From positions 6,124,062 through 6,140,613 of the forward strand of contig CP070771.1 of NCBI GenBank assembly GCA_020345785.1: DNA of 16,552 nt, read 5' to 3'. The notes beneath the pieces are model-generated. The model had not been told where the DNA came from. It did no database searches and saw nothing but the letters and a program-made list of their open reading frames with translations. Made by a program: the position numbers and the translations under genes. This DNA is from Desulfobacterales bacterium (GTDB taxonomy: Bacteria > Desulfobacterota > Desulfobacteria > Desulfobacterales > JAFDCJ01). Shown in pieces: positions 1-7,843 of the stretch; the first letter of the stretch is position 1; each line of letters opens with the position of its first letter.

Positions 1-1041
1 ATTTTCAGCGAAATAGCCCAGGGCACGCGGAACACATACACCCCGCACCGCTAAGGCATGCGACATTTTCCAGCTGGCCAAACATCTGTCCCGGTGCAGG
101 ATTTTCCTGCGCTGCTGTTTTATACAAACCCCTTGATAAGCAAAAACGCGCCTCGGCTTGATCACCTGCCCGTTTAGCTGCGCTGCCCGCAGTTGCTGCA
201 ACGTCCAGTTAAAATCCCGACGTTTATAACCGTGCAGCGGCCGGTTATTTAAAATTTCGAATTGGGTGCTGTTTTTACAACAGCGTTTCGACCGCGAACG
301 GAACCGTCGCTCCTGATGGCGGTGGGCGGCTTCGATAATCTCTGAGATAACCACTTTCTCTGAGCCCCTCTGGTTGTAACCTTTCAGGAATCGGCTTGCC
401 CACCGTTCAGGACCATCCAGGGAGCAGAAATTGAAAAGCACGCGACCGAGATTGGATATTCTCAGCCGGCGCGGCAGCCAGGGTAAGAAGTAGGTCTCCT
501 GGACATCGAGGAGACACAGCCGGTCATCAGGGTCCAAAATAAGGTTTTTCCGGTTTAGATCAGCATGGTAAACTCGCCGTTCATGCAGAAAAGCCGCATA
601 TTCGCCAAGACTTTGGGCATTTGAAAGGGAGTTAAACGCGATATGGGTGCCCGGCACCTCCTCGGTCAATAGAAAAAAAGCTTTGGGATGCGAGCTTTTC
701 GACAGACCCCTGGCCAGCGGCCTGGCGGCCGGCACTTTTAAATACCTCAAACGATGAAGATTGCGCCATTCGGCCCATCGTCGACGCGGCAGAAGAAAGT
801 GACGCATGCGGTCTTTGGTTCTGATAAGTAAACTGCGCTTGAGAAAATAGCCGCCGTGAGAGGTCTGAAGGTGAAACACCTGACGCCGGTTATTTTCCTT
901 GACGACCCTGCAACCGTAAACTTCAGACAGCAACTCCTCCAATTGAAAACCCGGATCCAACGGGCTTGCGGTAATTTGGAATCCGGCCAGTTCCCGCACC
1001 AGGGTGTTGGTCGAACAGTGTTTGCTGGTTGCCTTGTCCAC
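1..1041 (-). CDS. LPS core kinase (WaaP/InaA family), apparently two kinase domains; C-terminus outside window
   Basis: This is a lipopolysaccharide kinase-type protein expected to phosphorylate inner-core sugars (heptose or Kdo) at the inner face of the cytoplasmic membrane. Reading the minus strand gives 347 uninterrupted codons from a GTG at 1041 to the window edge. The start is fixed by an in-frame TAA three codons upstream and by AAAGGA nine bases before the GTG. The first kinase domain shows the ATP-lysine in YFLKR (about residue 68), the catalytic loop YHADLNRKN (159-166) and a metal-binding Asp in CLLDVQ (179). From about residue 296 a second kinase N-lobe seems to begin: GVCIKQ (Lys 308), then an Arg/Trp-rich helix and GVCVPRALGY, the usual strand-helix layout of these kinases. 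The tandem arrangement is an inference because the second catalytic loop lies beyond the window. It is divergent from the plus-strand LPS cluster. Confidence 0.85.
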   Translation of the reverse strand, partial: MDKATSKHCSTNTLVRELAGFQITASPLDPGFQLEELLSEVYGCRVVKENNRRQVFHLQTSHGGYFLKRSLLIRTKDRMRHFLLPRRRWAEWRNLHRLRYLKVPAARPLARGLSKSSHPKAFFLLTEEVPGTHIAFNSLSNAQSLGEYAAFLHERRVYHADLNRKNLILDPDDRLCLLDVQETYFLPWLPRRLRISNLGRVLFNFCSLDGPERWASRFLKGYNQRGSEKVVISEIIEAAHRHQERRFRSRSKRCCKNSTQFEILNNRPLHGYKRRDFNWTLQQLRAAQLNGQVIKPRRVFAYQGVCIKQQRRKILHRDRCLASWKMSHALAVRGVCVPRALGYFAEN

Positions 1042-1466
1042 AAGTGCTTATCCTTTAAAATGTTGAATCTTAACAAAATCTTACAAAGCAGGCAAGCACA
1101 ATTAAATCGGTAACCTGGTCCTACGCATGGCTTGCAAATATCTATGAAAAGTGTCATAAAATCTATAATAACCGCCTACGAGACCATGCTTGTGGGAAAT
1201 GGCGCCTTCGGTGCAGCAAATTTACGCCAAGATCATGCTGTATTATCTCGCTCGAGATAGGCGCAAGGCACACGGTACTGATGTTGGAGGTTTGAGGTTG
1301 GAGGTTGGAGGCAAAATTGAATTAAGAGTGGGGGAAAAAAAACAGTTTTCGCCTTCCGAGCCGGGCAGCCTTATAGCTTCCCAGCCTCCCAGCTTCCCAG
1401 CTTCATAACTTCTGTCATCTGTTTTCTGACACCTGAAACCTTAAACTAAGCTAAAGGTGCTTCACA
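1042..1466. other. Divergent intergenic region with low-complexity repeats
   Basis: This 425-bp gap separates the divergent kinase and sulfotransferase genes and should hold both promoters, but no clear -35/-10 pair was found; TATAAT at 1164-1169 lacks a good -35. At 1283-1313 there is a run of GGTTGGA-like units, and at 1376-1405 repeated CCCAGCTTC-like units. At 1418-1435 comes CTGACACCTGAAACC, a motif that recurs at 4737-4758. A 72-codon reading frame across these repeats looks repeat-derived and is not called a gene. Confidence 0.55.
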
Positions 1467-2291
1467 ATGCCTAAGCAGGTCATTTGTCCAATTTTCATTG
1501 TCGGCGCTCCGCGCAGCGGTACGAATATTTTCTACCGCACCATGGCCAAGCATCCTGATTTGGCATGGATTTCAAATATTACCAAAAAAGTTCCGGCCTC
1601 TCTTTTACTGACCCGGATCTTGATGATGTTTCGCAGCGATCATCGCCCAACGGAAGGCAACAATATCTGGCAGAAATTCATCGGTGATGATGACGAATCC
1701 CTCGGCCGCAAAGACGTGACAAGGGCTGCCCGCAAGTTTCTACACAAAGTTGTCCGAAACAATCTGCAGCTGTTCAACAAGCCCCGCTTTCTAAATAAAT
1801 GTCCAGGAAACTCGGTCAGAATTGAATTTTTAAAAGAAATTTTTCCAGACGCGATCTTCATCCATCTCATCAGGGACGGCCGGGCGGCGGCCTATTCCAT
1901 CATGCGCTCCAGGCTGAAGCATAACGGGTCTTATTGGAGTGTCAAACCTCCCGGCTGGCAGGATCTCTTGAAGCTTCCGCTCGTCGACGCCTGCGCTTTG
2001 CAGTGGAAAATGATTGTGGAATCGGTATTGCAGTCGGCCGCGAAATTACCGCCTGAGCAGTACGTGGAGGTGAAGTATGAAGATTTCGTCGTTCGACCGG
2101 CAGAAACATTAAAACATGTCGCTGCGAAATGTGATCTGATTTGGCAGGATAATTTGCTCCAAAGCATTACCGGCGGAATGGAAGACCGCAATTTCAAATG
2201 GCTGACGGGGATGAGGGATGAGGATAAACATACACTGAATGAGCTGCTGGGCGATTTTATGAAGCAATTGGGATATGAAGCACCAGGTTAA
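1467..2291 (+). CDS. Sulfotransferase family protein (PAPS-dependent type)
   Basis: The 274-residue protein belongs to the sulfotransferase superfamily, which transfers sulfate from PAPS to hydroxyl groups of carbohydrates or lipids. The N-terminus carries the 5'-phosphosulfate loop FIVGAPRSGTN (residues 10-20). An NKCPGN segment (110-115) corresponds to the KxPxN region of the family, and FIHLIRDGRAAAYSIMRSR (131-149) is the 3'-phosphate binding motif with Arg136-Asp137 and Ser144. No signal peptide or membrane helix is seen, so a cytosolic enzyme is expected. The start is the ATG at 1467, preceded by AAAGGTG, and places the P-loop at the usual distance. It lies between two LPS kinase genes, so an LPS-core or envelope-glycan acceptor is a reasonable inference; the real substrate cannot be read from sequence. 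It could equally modify a lipid or protein. Confidence 0.88.
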   Translation: MPKQVICPIFIVGAPRSGTNIFYRTMAKHPDLAWISNITKKVPASLLLTRILMMFRSDHRPTEGNNIWQKFIGDDDESLGRKDVTRAARKFLHKVVRNNLQLFNKPRFLNKCPGNSVRIEFLKEIFPDAIFIHLIRDGRAAAYSIMRSRLKHNGSYWSVKPPGWQDLLKLPLVDACALQWKMIVESVLQSAAKLPPEQYVEVKYEDFVVRPAETLKHVAAKCDLIWQDNLLQSITGGMEDRNFKWLTGMRDEDKHTLNELLGDFMKQLGYEAPG

Positions 2292-2495
2292 GAGGTTCAG
2301 AGTTCAGGGTTAAAAAAAGTACAAGCCAGCTCTTATCAAATGGAGTTTGTCTTTATGGCGACAACTCGTTTGGAGCTTCATGCAATACAATGTCATTTCC
2401 AGGACGTTTCATGTTCTAAGAGACTGGCCACCGGAGCAGCCCGCCGTTGCGATGGTAAATTCACCGCCTGCGGATAACCTAAGGCTTGAAATTTT

Positions 2496-3191
2496 ATGAT
2501 AATAACGCGAACAGTTGATTCCTATCATTTGGGTTTCTCCTTGAACCTGACCGAACCGCAGCTGCGCTCACTGATCGGCTTTTTTCATCATCGGGACCCC
2601 GCCGACGTTTCGGTCCTCGGCGGAAGAATCTCTCCTTCAATGCTGCAGCTGGATGGAATCGGCTCGGTCGTTATCAAGCATTACCACCGCGGCGGTTTGG
2701 TGCGCTATTTTATAAAACGTCACTACCTTAAATTAGGAAAAACCCGTGCTCAGCGCGAGTTTGAGCTCCTGCATCATGTCGACAACTTAGGCATCAGTGT
2801 TCCGCAGCCCGTCGCATACGCCTATCGCGGGCGACTGTTCTATCTGGCGTGGCTGGTGACCCGTGCAATCAAGGAGCCGGTGTCGCTGGTGAGTTTGAGT
2901 CTGCAGGATGAAGGAAAAGCGCGCGCAGCCGTGCAATCAACCGCTGCACAAATTGCGCTGTTGATTCAAAATAAAATCCTGCATGTTGATTTGCACCCCG
3001 GCAATGTGGTCGTTGACACTGAAGGAAAAGTTTATCTGCTGGATTTCGACAAAGGAACTGTCTATCATGGCAGCCGGCAAAAATTAAAGGATCGTTATGT
3101 CGCCCGCTGGCAACGGGCGGTCGTCAAACACCGGTTGCCGGAGATGCTCAGCGAGGCTCTACGGACTGGGCTACAAAATAATCACATGTAG
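2496..3191 (+). CDS. Kdo kinase-like LPS kinase (KdkA-like)
   Basis: This 231-residue protein is a small eukaryotic-like kinase fold enzyme of the LPS kinase group, most like 3-deoxy-D-manno-octulosonate (Kdo) kinase, which phosphorylates the inner-core Kdo residue using ATP. A beta-3 lysine lies in VVIKHYHRGG (Lys61), the catalytic loop is ILHVDLHPGN (His163, Asp165, Asn170), and the metal-binding motif is LLDFDKG (Asp183, Asp185). DFDKG is a hallmark I associate with KdkA rather than WaaP. Length fits the family (about 230-240). The ATG at 2496 has only a weak AAGG eleven bases upstream. The preceding 204 bp (2292-2495) hold a short GTTCAGAGTTCAGGGTT-type repeat and nothing else recognised. 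A heptose kinase is the main alternative. Confidence 0.85.
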   Translation: MIITRTVDSYHLGFSLNLTEPQLRSLIGFFHHRDPADVSVLGGRISPSMLQLDGIGSVVIKHYHRGGLVRYFIKRHYLKLGKTRAQREFELLHHVDNLGISVPQPVAYAYRGRLFYLAWLVTRAIKEPVSLVSLSLQDEGKARAAVQSTAAQIALLIQNKILHVDLHPGNVVVDTEGKVYLLDFDKGTVYHGSRQKLKDRYVARWQRAVVKHRLPEMLSEALRTGLQNNHM

Positions 3192-3414
3192 AACCGTTGC
3201 GGTCTAAGGCATATTTCTTTTGGATCAAAATCCGAAATTCGAATCTCGAAATTCGAAAAAAATCCTAAATTCGAATGTTCCAACGTTCAAAACGTGTTCC
3301 GCTATTGTTTGTCAATCAGGGCATAATTCTGTTTCGGTAATTTGAATTTTGGTATTCGAGATTGTTTCGTGCTTCGAATTTAGTGCTTCGGGTTTCTTTT
3401 CGACCACTGTTGAG
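3192..3414. repeat. AATTCGAA-type low-complexity intergenic repeat
   Basis: The gap is filled with imperfect iterations of CGAAATTCGAAT (3231-3275) and, inverted, TTCGAATTTAGTGCTTCG (3373-3390). CTAAATTCGAA at 3265-3275 and TTCGAATTTAG at 3373-3383 are perfect inverted partners, so the transcript could fold into a long imperfect hairpin. The composition and spacing resemble the repeats at 4540-4800 and 7490-7840. The repeat runs directly into the next coding region and supplies spurious in-frame codons upstream of it. Confidence 0.6.
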
Positions 3415-4500
3415 ATGTCCAATAAATTACAAATGACCAAATTATCAGATCCAAAAACACGCTCCACATCTTCCATCCTTATCATTTTAATGGGGTCGCT
3501 GGGCGACATCGCCCGCGGGCTGTGTCTGGTGGACACGCTCAAAAAGAATCTGCCGGGCTGCCGGATTACCTGGCTGGTGGAGTCTAAATGGGCGGAACTC
3601 GTCCGCCTCCATGAGCAGATCGACAACGTCATTATTTTCCAGCGCGCCTGGCGGCTGTCGGCTGTCCGGCAATTATACCGGGATTTAAGGCAGCAGCAAT
3701 TCGATATCACGCTCGATCTGCAGCGCATACTGAAAAGTGGCTTTTTTTCACTGCTGTCCGGCGCCGGACGCCGCATCGGTTTTCATCGTCGCAATGCCAA
3801 AGAGTTCAACTGGATTTTTAACAACGAGCATATCGAATACTTCAGCGACGGCCTCTCCAAAATCCGGCATTATCTGAAATTTACGCAGTACCTGGGATTG
3901 CCGGAATCGGATGCGCTTGCATTAGAATTCGGTTTTGCATCACCGCGGCTCAAAGAGGCGGCACCCCGGGTAATCGCTGAATTGCGCCGTCCTTTTGCGG
4001 CCGTCCTTCTGGGAACCTCCTGGGATACCAAAAACTGGTTTTTCGAAGGCTACCTGAAACTGGTGCGGCGGATTCTGGCAGATCTGAAATTGACCGTCGT
4101 TTTGGTGGGTGACGGCCAGCGGATCGGGCTGGCAGAAAATCTGGTTGAGAACATAAACGCGCCCGATGTGATCAATTTGGTCGCCAAAACGTCGCTGCCG
4201 GAACTGACTGCCGTGCTCAAAGCGGCGGCGGTCGGTATCGGACCCGATTCGGGACCGGGGCACCTGGCGGCGGCGGTCGGAACACCCTTTGTTACTTTGT
4301 TCGGCCCTACATCCCCGGATCGAACAGCCCCGTATGGCTGCGAAGGGCTTGTAGTCAAAGCCGAAATGGATTGTGCCCCCTGTTACAAAAAGCGCTGTCC
4401 CGACCGCAACAAAGAATGTATGCAAAGGATAGATGTCGATGAAGTCATCAAAAAGATGTCGCTGGCGCTCTCCGGGATACGGGATGAAGGGTGTTATTAG
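3415..4500 (+). CDS. ADP-heptose:LPS heptosyltransferase (GT9 family)
   Basis: A glycosyltransferase of family 9 that would transfer heptose from ADP-heptose onto the LPS inner core in the cytoplasm. The N-terminal Rossmann half starts ILIILMGSLGDIARGLCLVDTL, the standard heptosyltransferase opening. The C-terminal half has the nucleotide-sugar motif GIGPDSGPGHLAAAVGTPFVTLFGPTSPDRT and ends in a Cys cluster (CAPCYKKRCPDRNKECM) seen in this family. The frame stays open 22 codons upstream to 3349, but those codons are low-complexity repeat and look non-genic. I prefer the ATG at 3415; the ATG at 3433 is also possible, and neither has a good Shine-Dalgarno. The result is 361 residues, a typical length. 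Whether it adds the first heptose (WaaC-like) or a later one cannot be settled by reading. Confidence 0.9.
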   Translation: MSNKLQMTKLSDPKTRSTSSILIILMGSLGDIARGLCLVDTLKKNLPGCRITWLVESKWAELVRLHEQIDNVIIFQRAWRLSAVRQLYRDLRQQQFDITLDLQRILKSGFFSLLSGAGRRIGFHRRNAKEFNWIFNNEHIEYFSDGLSKIRHYLKFTQYLGLPESDALALEFGFASPRLKEAAPRVIAELRRPFAAVLLGTSWDTKNWFFEGYLKLVRRILADLKLTVVLVGDGQRIGLAENLVENINAPDVINLVAKTSLPELTAVLKAAAVGIGPDSGPGHLAAAVGTPFVTLFGPTSPDRTAPYGCEGLVVKAEMDCAPCYKKRCPDRNKECMQRIDVDEVIKKMSLALSGIRDEGCY

Positions 4501-4880
4501 TTATTAGTTTTTGGTTATTAGAATAGAGGACAAGACAAAGGTGTCAGGTTTCAGCGTAGTCGCCGGAAACCCCGAGCGTTTTTTTGATCGAGAAAGAGAC
4601 TCTAAAAAGCGAATCCTGAGGCGGTCAAAGTATCGAATAATGAATATCGAATGTTCCGCCGAAGGCCGGGGAATTTTCGAAATTCTGTCCGCCGCGTCGG
4701 ATTGCTCCATGGTTCTGCGGTTCGCAGCAGAAATCCTGACACCTGACACCTGAAACCTTTGAACCCTGAACCCTGAACCTCTAAACCTTTGAATCCTGAA
4801 CCTCTCAACCACGGTTAAAGATTGACACTGCATCATTCTTTATCTATATTTCGCGTCAAAAACCTGATTGACGGTTTCGA
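4501..4880. repeat. Composite intergenic repeat bounded by GGTGTCAGG / CCTGACACC
   Basis: This 380-bp gap holds a repeat unit starting GGTGTCAGGTTTCAGCG (4540-4556) and ending with the inverted form CTGACACCTGACACCTG (from 4737), followed by degenerate CCTGAACC-like heptads up to about 4808. Inside, 4631-4654 is identical over 24 bases to 7559-7582. Open frames across it on both strands are simple translations of the repeat and are not called as genes. No clear terminator or promoter was recognised. Confidence 0.7.
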
Positions 4881-5936
4881 GTGACAGCTGAAAATAATCA
4901 AATACAACCCCGCACGGTTCTGGTAGCATGCCCCAACTGGGTCGGTGATGTTGTCATGGCAACGCCCACATTTGACTGTGTCCGGCAAAGCTTTCCGGAG
5001 GCCCACGTGATCGGTCTGATACGCCGCTATGCCCGGGGCGTTGTTGAAGACGGGCCGTGGTTTGACGACCTGATGGAGATAAATGACAAAACAGCCGGCG
5101 GTTTTTTTGATCTGATTTATCAGCTTCGCCGATTAAAACCGGACGTCGCCTTCGTATTGCCGAATTCCTTTCGTTCGGCAATTATTGCCCGGCTCGGGGG
5201 CGCCAAGAAAGTTTACGGTTATCGCCGCAACGGCCGATCCATCTTCATGAGTGGAGGACCGCTGCCCCGACGGGAAAACAATCACATTATCCCCCGGCCC
5301 ATGGCCGAGTACTACATGGAAATATGCCGCTGGTTGAACCTTGACGTTCCACCGCAAAATAAGCCCCGTCTGTTTGTTTCCGATGCCGTCCTGGCCCAGG
5401 GCCGCCGGCTCATCGAACGCTACGGCATCGCCCCCGGCGAGATGGTGATTGGATTGAACCCGGGCGCCAAATTCGGCAGTTCCAAATGCTGGCCGCCGGA
5501 GCATTTTGCAAGGCTGGCCGAACTGCTGTCACAGCGCTGGAATTGCAAAATCATGCTGTTTACCGGTCCCGGTGAAGCAGACATCGGCAGTCAGATTGTG
5601 GCGCTCAGCCGGGCCGACATTATCAACACCGGCGCGGATAAAGTGGATCTGGCGCTTCTAAAACCGCTGGTTCAACGCTGCCGGCTGCTGATTACCAATG
5701 ACACCGGGCCGCGCCACTATGCGGTGGCCTTTGACGTTCCGGTGGTGGTGATCATGGGGCCGACCGATCCGCGCTACACGCAGACCAATCTTGAAAAAAC
5801 AATTGTACTGCGCAAGGACATGGCGTGCTCGCCCTGCCATTATAAAGAATGCGACCAGGATCACGGCTGTATGCGGGAGATTTCACCGGAAGCAGTGCTG
5901 CAGGCCGGCGAACAACTGCTACGGGAGCATCCTTGA
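4881..5936 (+). CDS. waaF: ADP-heptose:LPS heptosyltransferase II
   Basis: This 351-residue GT9 enzyme should add the second L,D-heptose of the inner core. The opening motif CPNWVGDVVMATP (residues 17-29) is the WaaF signature (NWxGD), followed by the acceptor-side Rossmann domain. The C-terminal half carries NPGAKFGSSKCWP (193-205) for ADP binding and NDTGPRHYAVAFDVPVVVIMGPTDPRYT (273-300). A Cys cluster CSPCHYKECDQDHGC lies near the end, as in the gene at 3415. The start is GTG at 4881: an in-frame TGA lies four codons upstream and no earlier start is possible. There is no strong Shine-Dalgarno. It ends three bases before the next gene, so the two are almost certainly cotranscribed and translationally coupled. 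Confidence 0.92.
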   Translation: MTAENNQIQPRTVLVACPNWVGDVVMATPTFDCVRQSFPEAHVIGLIRRYARGVVEDGPWFDDLMEINDKTAGGFFDLIYQLRRLKPDVAFVLPNSFRSAIIARLGGAKKVYGYRRNGRSIFMSGGPLPRRENNHIIPRPMAEYYMEICRWLNLDVPPQNKPRLFVSDAVLAQGRRLIERYGIAPGEMVIGLNPGAKFGSSKCWPPEHFARLAELLSQRWNCKIMLFTGPGEADIGSQIVALSRADIINTGADKVDLALLKPLVQRCRLLITNDTGPRHYAVAFDVPVVVIMGPTDPRYTQTNLEKTIVLRKDMACSPCHYKECDQDHGCMREISPEAVLQAGEQLLREHP

Positions 5937-5939
5937 CAG

Positions 5940-7445
5940 ATGAAAGCGTCTTTTTACCGAGAAAAATGGACCCGCCTGAAGACCCAGATCATTGCGCCCC
6001 GAGAATTTATGCGCCTGTCGCAACAGATTGCATATTCCTTCATGGATTCCTATCTCAAGGACTGCCATTATGAAGAGGATCATATCGACCTGCTCTGTGA
6101 AATGACCACCTTCTCAGAAGATACCAACCTCAACGGTATCGCCGCCCAGGCCTTGTTCGGCATCATCATCGAAAGCCTGTGCGATGACTTTGAAGATCTG
6201 CAAACGGAAACCTACAATCGCGTCATGGCCCAGATTATTTCATTTTGCCGCAAGCTGCGGACGGCCGCAGAACTCGATCGCTGTTTGCAGGAATTCGCGA
6301 TTTATACCCGCGAGGATCTGCTGGCGCGAATCGAAAAAATCCGGGTGGACACCAGGATGTTGTCGCCCCGGCGAGAGGTTGCTAAAATATTGATCCTGTC
6401 ACGGGTGACCATCGGAGCCGATGTGGCGATCAACAGCATTATCATTCAGCGGCTGGCGCAATTGTTCCCCTCAGCTGAAATTGTGCTGATCGGAGGCGGC
6501 AACCTGGATGAAATCTATGGCGGAAATTCTAAAGTCAGGTTTTGCAAGGTCGACTACAACCGCCGGGGCGGCCTGCTGGAACGTTTGTCCAGCTGGCAGA
6601 CGGTGTTGAGCATCATCGGTCGGGAACTGGCGGCCTGCCCGCTGACCAATACCATTCTGATAGATCCGGACTCCCGTCTGTCCCAGCTCGGTGTGCTGCC
6701 CCTTATTGCCTTGGACCATTATTTCTTTTTTGACAGTCGGTCGGAGGGCTCGTTTGCCGGCAACCTGGCCATGGCGCAGTTAACCAATACCTGGTTGTAT
6801 AGAATAACCGGCGTGGAGGATTTTCGTTATCCCAAGGTCTGGCTGCTGCCGTCAAATATCGGGCGGGCGGAACAGTTTTATAAAAAACTGAAAGCCAACG
6901 GCGCCGCCGGGGTGATCGTCATCAATTTTGGTGTCGGCGGCAATCCCCGTAAAAAAGTCGGTCGACTCATGGAGCAGACGCTTCTGCTGTCTCTCTTAAA
7001 GGAACCCAACACGGTAATTCTGCTGGATAAAGGCTTTGGCGAAGAAGAACGGCAGCATTCCAGATCGCTGCTCAAAACGATCAAAGCCAAAGGGTATTCC
7101 ACCCAGGACAGTGTTTTTGAGGACGGCTTGGACACCGCAATCAACTGGGGTGTCATCGGCTTGCAGACCCGCATCGGAGAAATCGCCGCCCTTATTACGG
7201 TATGTGATGAATATATCGGTTATGACTCCGCCTGTCAGCATATCGCAGCGGCCCTGCAGACACGGTGTCTGACTATTTTTGCGGGCTCCAACGACATGCG
7301 CTTCATTCGACGCTGGAGCGCATTCGGACCGGCCACCAGCCAGATCGTCCACGTCGACACCCTTACCGACCCGACCGAAATTGATGCGGAAGACATCGTC
7401 ACCCGCATTATGATGGAAAGAAAGGCGGGCGAAGCCTCGGATTGA
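5940..7445 (+). CDS. Divergent GT9-like glycosyltransferase with N-terminal helical extension
   Basis: This 501-residue protein has two parts. Residues 1 to about 145 are mostly helical and charged, with no family I recognise. From residue 148 a GT9/heptosyltransferase-like fold follows: AKILILSRVTIGADVAINS (148-166) replaces the usual LGDxxxxxP opening, VINFGVGGNPRKKVG (327-341) stands in the donor-binding position, and CDEYIGYDSACQHIAAALQ (422-440) matches the family's D-S/T-G-P-x-H-x-A-A-A motif with the GP lost. The Cys cluster of the two neighbouring heptosyltransferases is absent. The ATG at 5940 is three bases after waaF, with GGGAG inside the waaF 3' end, consistent with coupling. It may be a heptosyltransferase for a further core sugar or a catalytically altered paralogue; donor and acceptor are unknown. 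Confidence 0.75.
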   Translation: MKASFYREKWTRLKTQIIAPREFMRLSQQIAYSFMDSYLKDCHYEEDHIDLLCEMTTFSEDTNLNGIAAQALFGIIIESLCDDFEDLQTETYNRVMAQIISFCRKLRTAAELDRCLQEFAIYTREDLLARIEKIRVDTRMLSPRREVAKILILSRVTIGADVAINSIIIQRLAQLFPSAEIVLIGGGNLDEIYGGNSKVRFCKVDYNRRGGLLERLSSWQTVLSIIGRELAACPLTNTILIDPDSRLSQLGVLPLIALDHYFFFDSRSEGSFAGNLAMAQLTNTWLYRITGVEDFRYPKVWLLPSNIGRAEQFYKKLKANGAAGVIVINFGVGGNPRKKVGRLMEQTLLLSLLKEPNTVILLDKGFGEEERQHSRSLLKTIKAKGYSTQDSVFEDGLDTAINWGVIGLQTRIGEIAALITVCDEYIGYDSACQHIAAALQTRCLTIFAGSNDMRFIRRWSAFGPATSQIVHVDTLTDPTEIDAEDIVTRIMMERKAGEASD

Positions 7446-7843
7446 AACGATTTTTGTTTGAGTACCGGGGTTAAGGAGCATGAATTATAGGTGTCAGGTG
7501 TCAGCGCCTTTGATACCTCTTATGAACCTTCACCTGAACGGAACAGCGAACCGCAGAATATCGAATAATGAATATCGAATGTCGAAGGAATGTATTCTGT
7601 CTATTATAAAAAAGACTGAGCAAAGCGAAACCACCCTTCGATATTCGATATTCGCTTTTAGAGTTTTTTCTTCGACCAAACTGGCCGCTCCGCGGTCAGC
7701 GGCGGGGCTGCCACCTGCCACCTCACTTAAAATTTCAACGATGTCAAAAAAAGCGCCGGGCGGGCTTTGCAATGACACTCGTTAGTATCCAAATATTCAA
7801 AGACAACTGACGACCGACAACCGACAACGGACACCAGTAACCT
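7446..7843. repeat. Composite intergenic repeat, second copy, forming an inverted repeat
   Basis: The gap starts with GGTGTCAGGTGTCAGCG (7490-7506), the same entry motif as at 4540. It contains the 24-bp segment 7559-7582 shared with 4631-4654. GAATATCGAATGTCGAAG at 7570-7587 pairs with CTTCGATATTCGATATTC at 7636-7653 in 17 of 18 positions, so a large hairpin can form. The right end (7802-7837) has CGACAACCGACAACGGACA-type iterations just before the radical SAM gene. Reading frames here translate the repeat only. Confidence 0.7.

Noticed and set aside
856..1157. Short open frames on both strands at the kinase N-terminus
   Set aside because: They overlap the LPS kinase read from GTG 1041 in another frame, or its antisense; the kinase frame has clear motifs.
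1283..1313. G-quadruplex from GGTTGGAGG iterations
   Set aside because: Only two-G tracts, and the same texture occurs in the other low-complexity gaps; no further support.
1190..1408. 72-codon plus-strand frame before the sulfotransferase
   Set aside because: It translates GGTTGGA and CCCAGCTTC low-complexity repeats and has no ribosome binding site.
4504..4836. Open frames on both strands between the two heptosyltransferases
   Set aside because: Pure translations of the intergenic repeat (for example IEYRM- and FDIRYS-like strings), which recur wherever that repeat occurs.
7480..7785. 101-codon plus-strand and 82-codon minus-strand frames
   Set aside because: Same repeat family as at 4540-4800; no motif and no consistent start.
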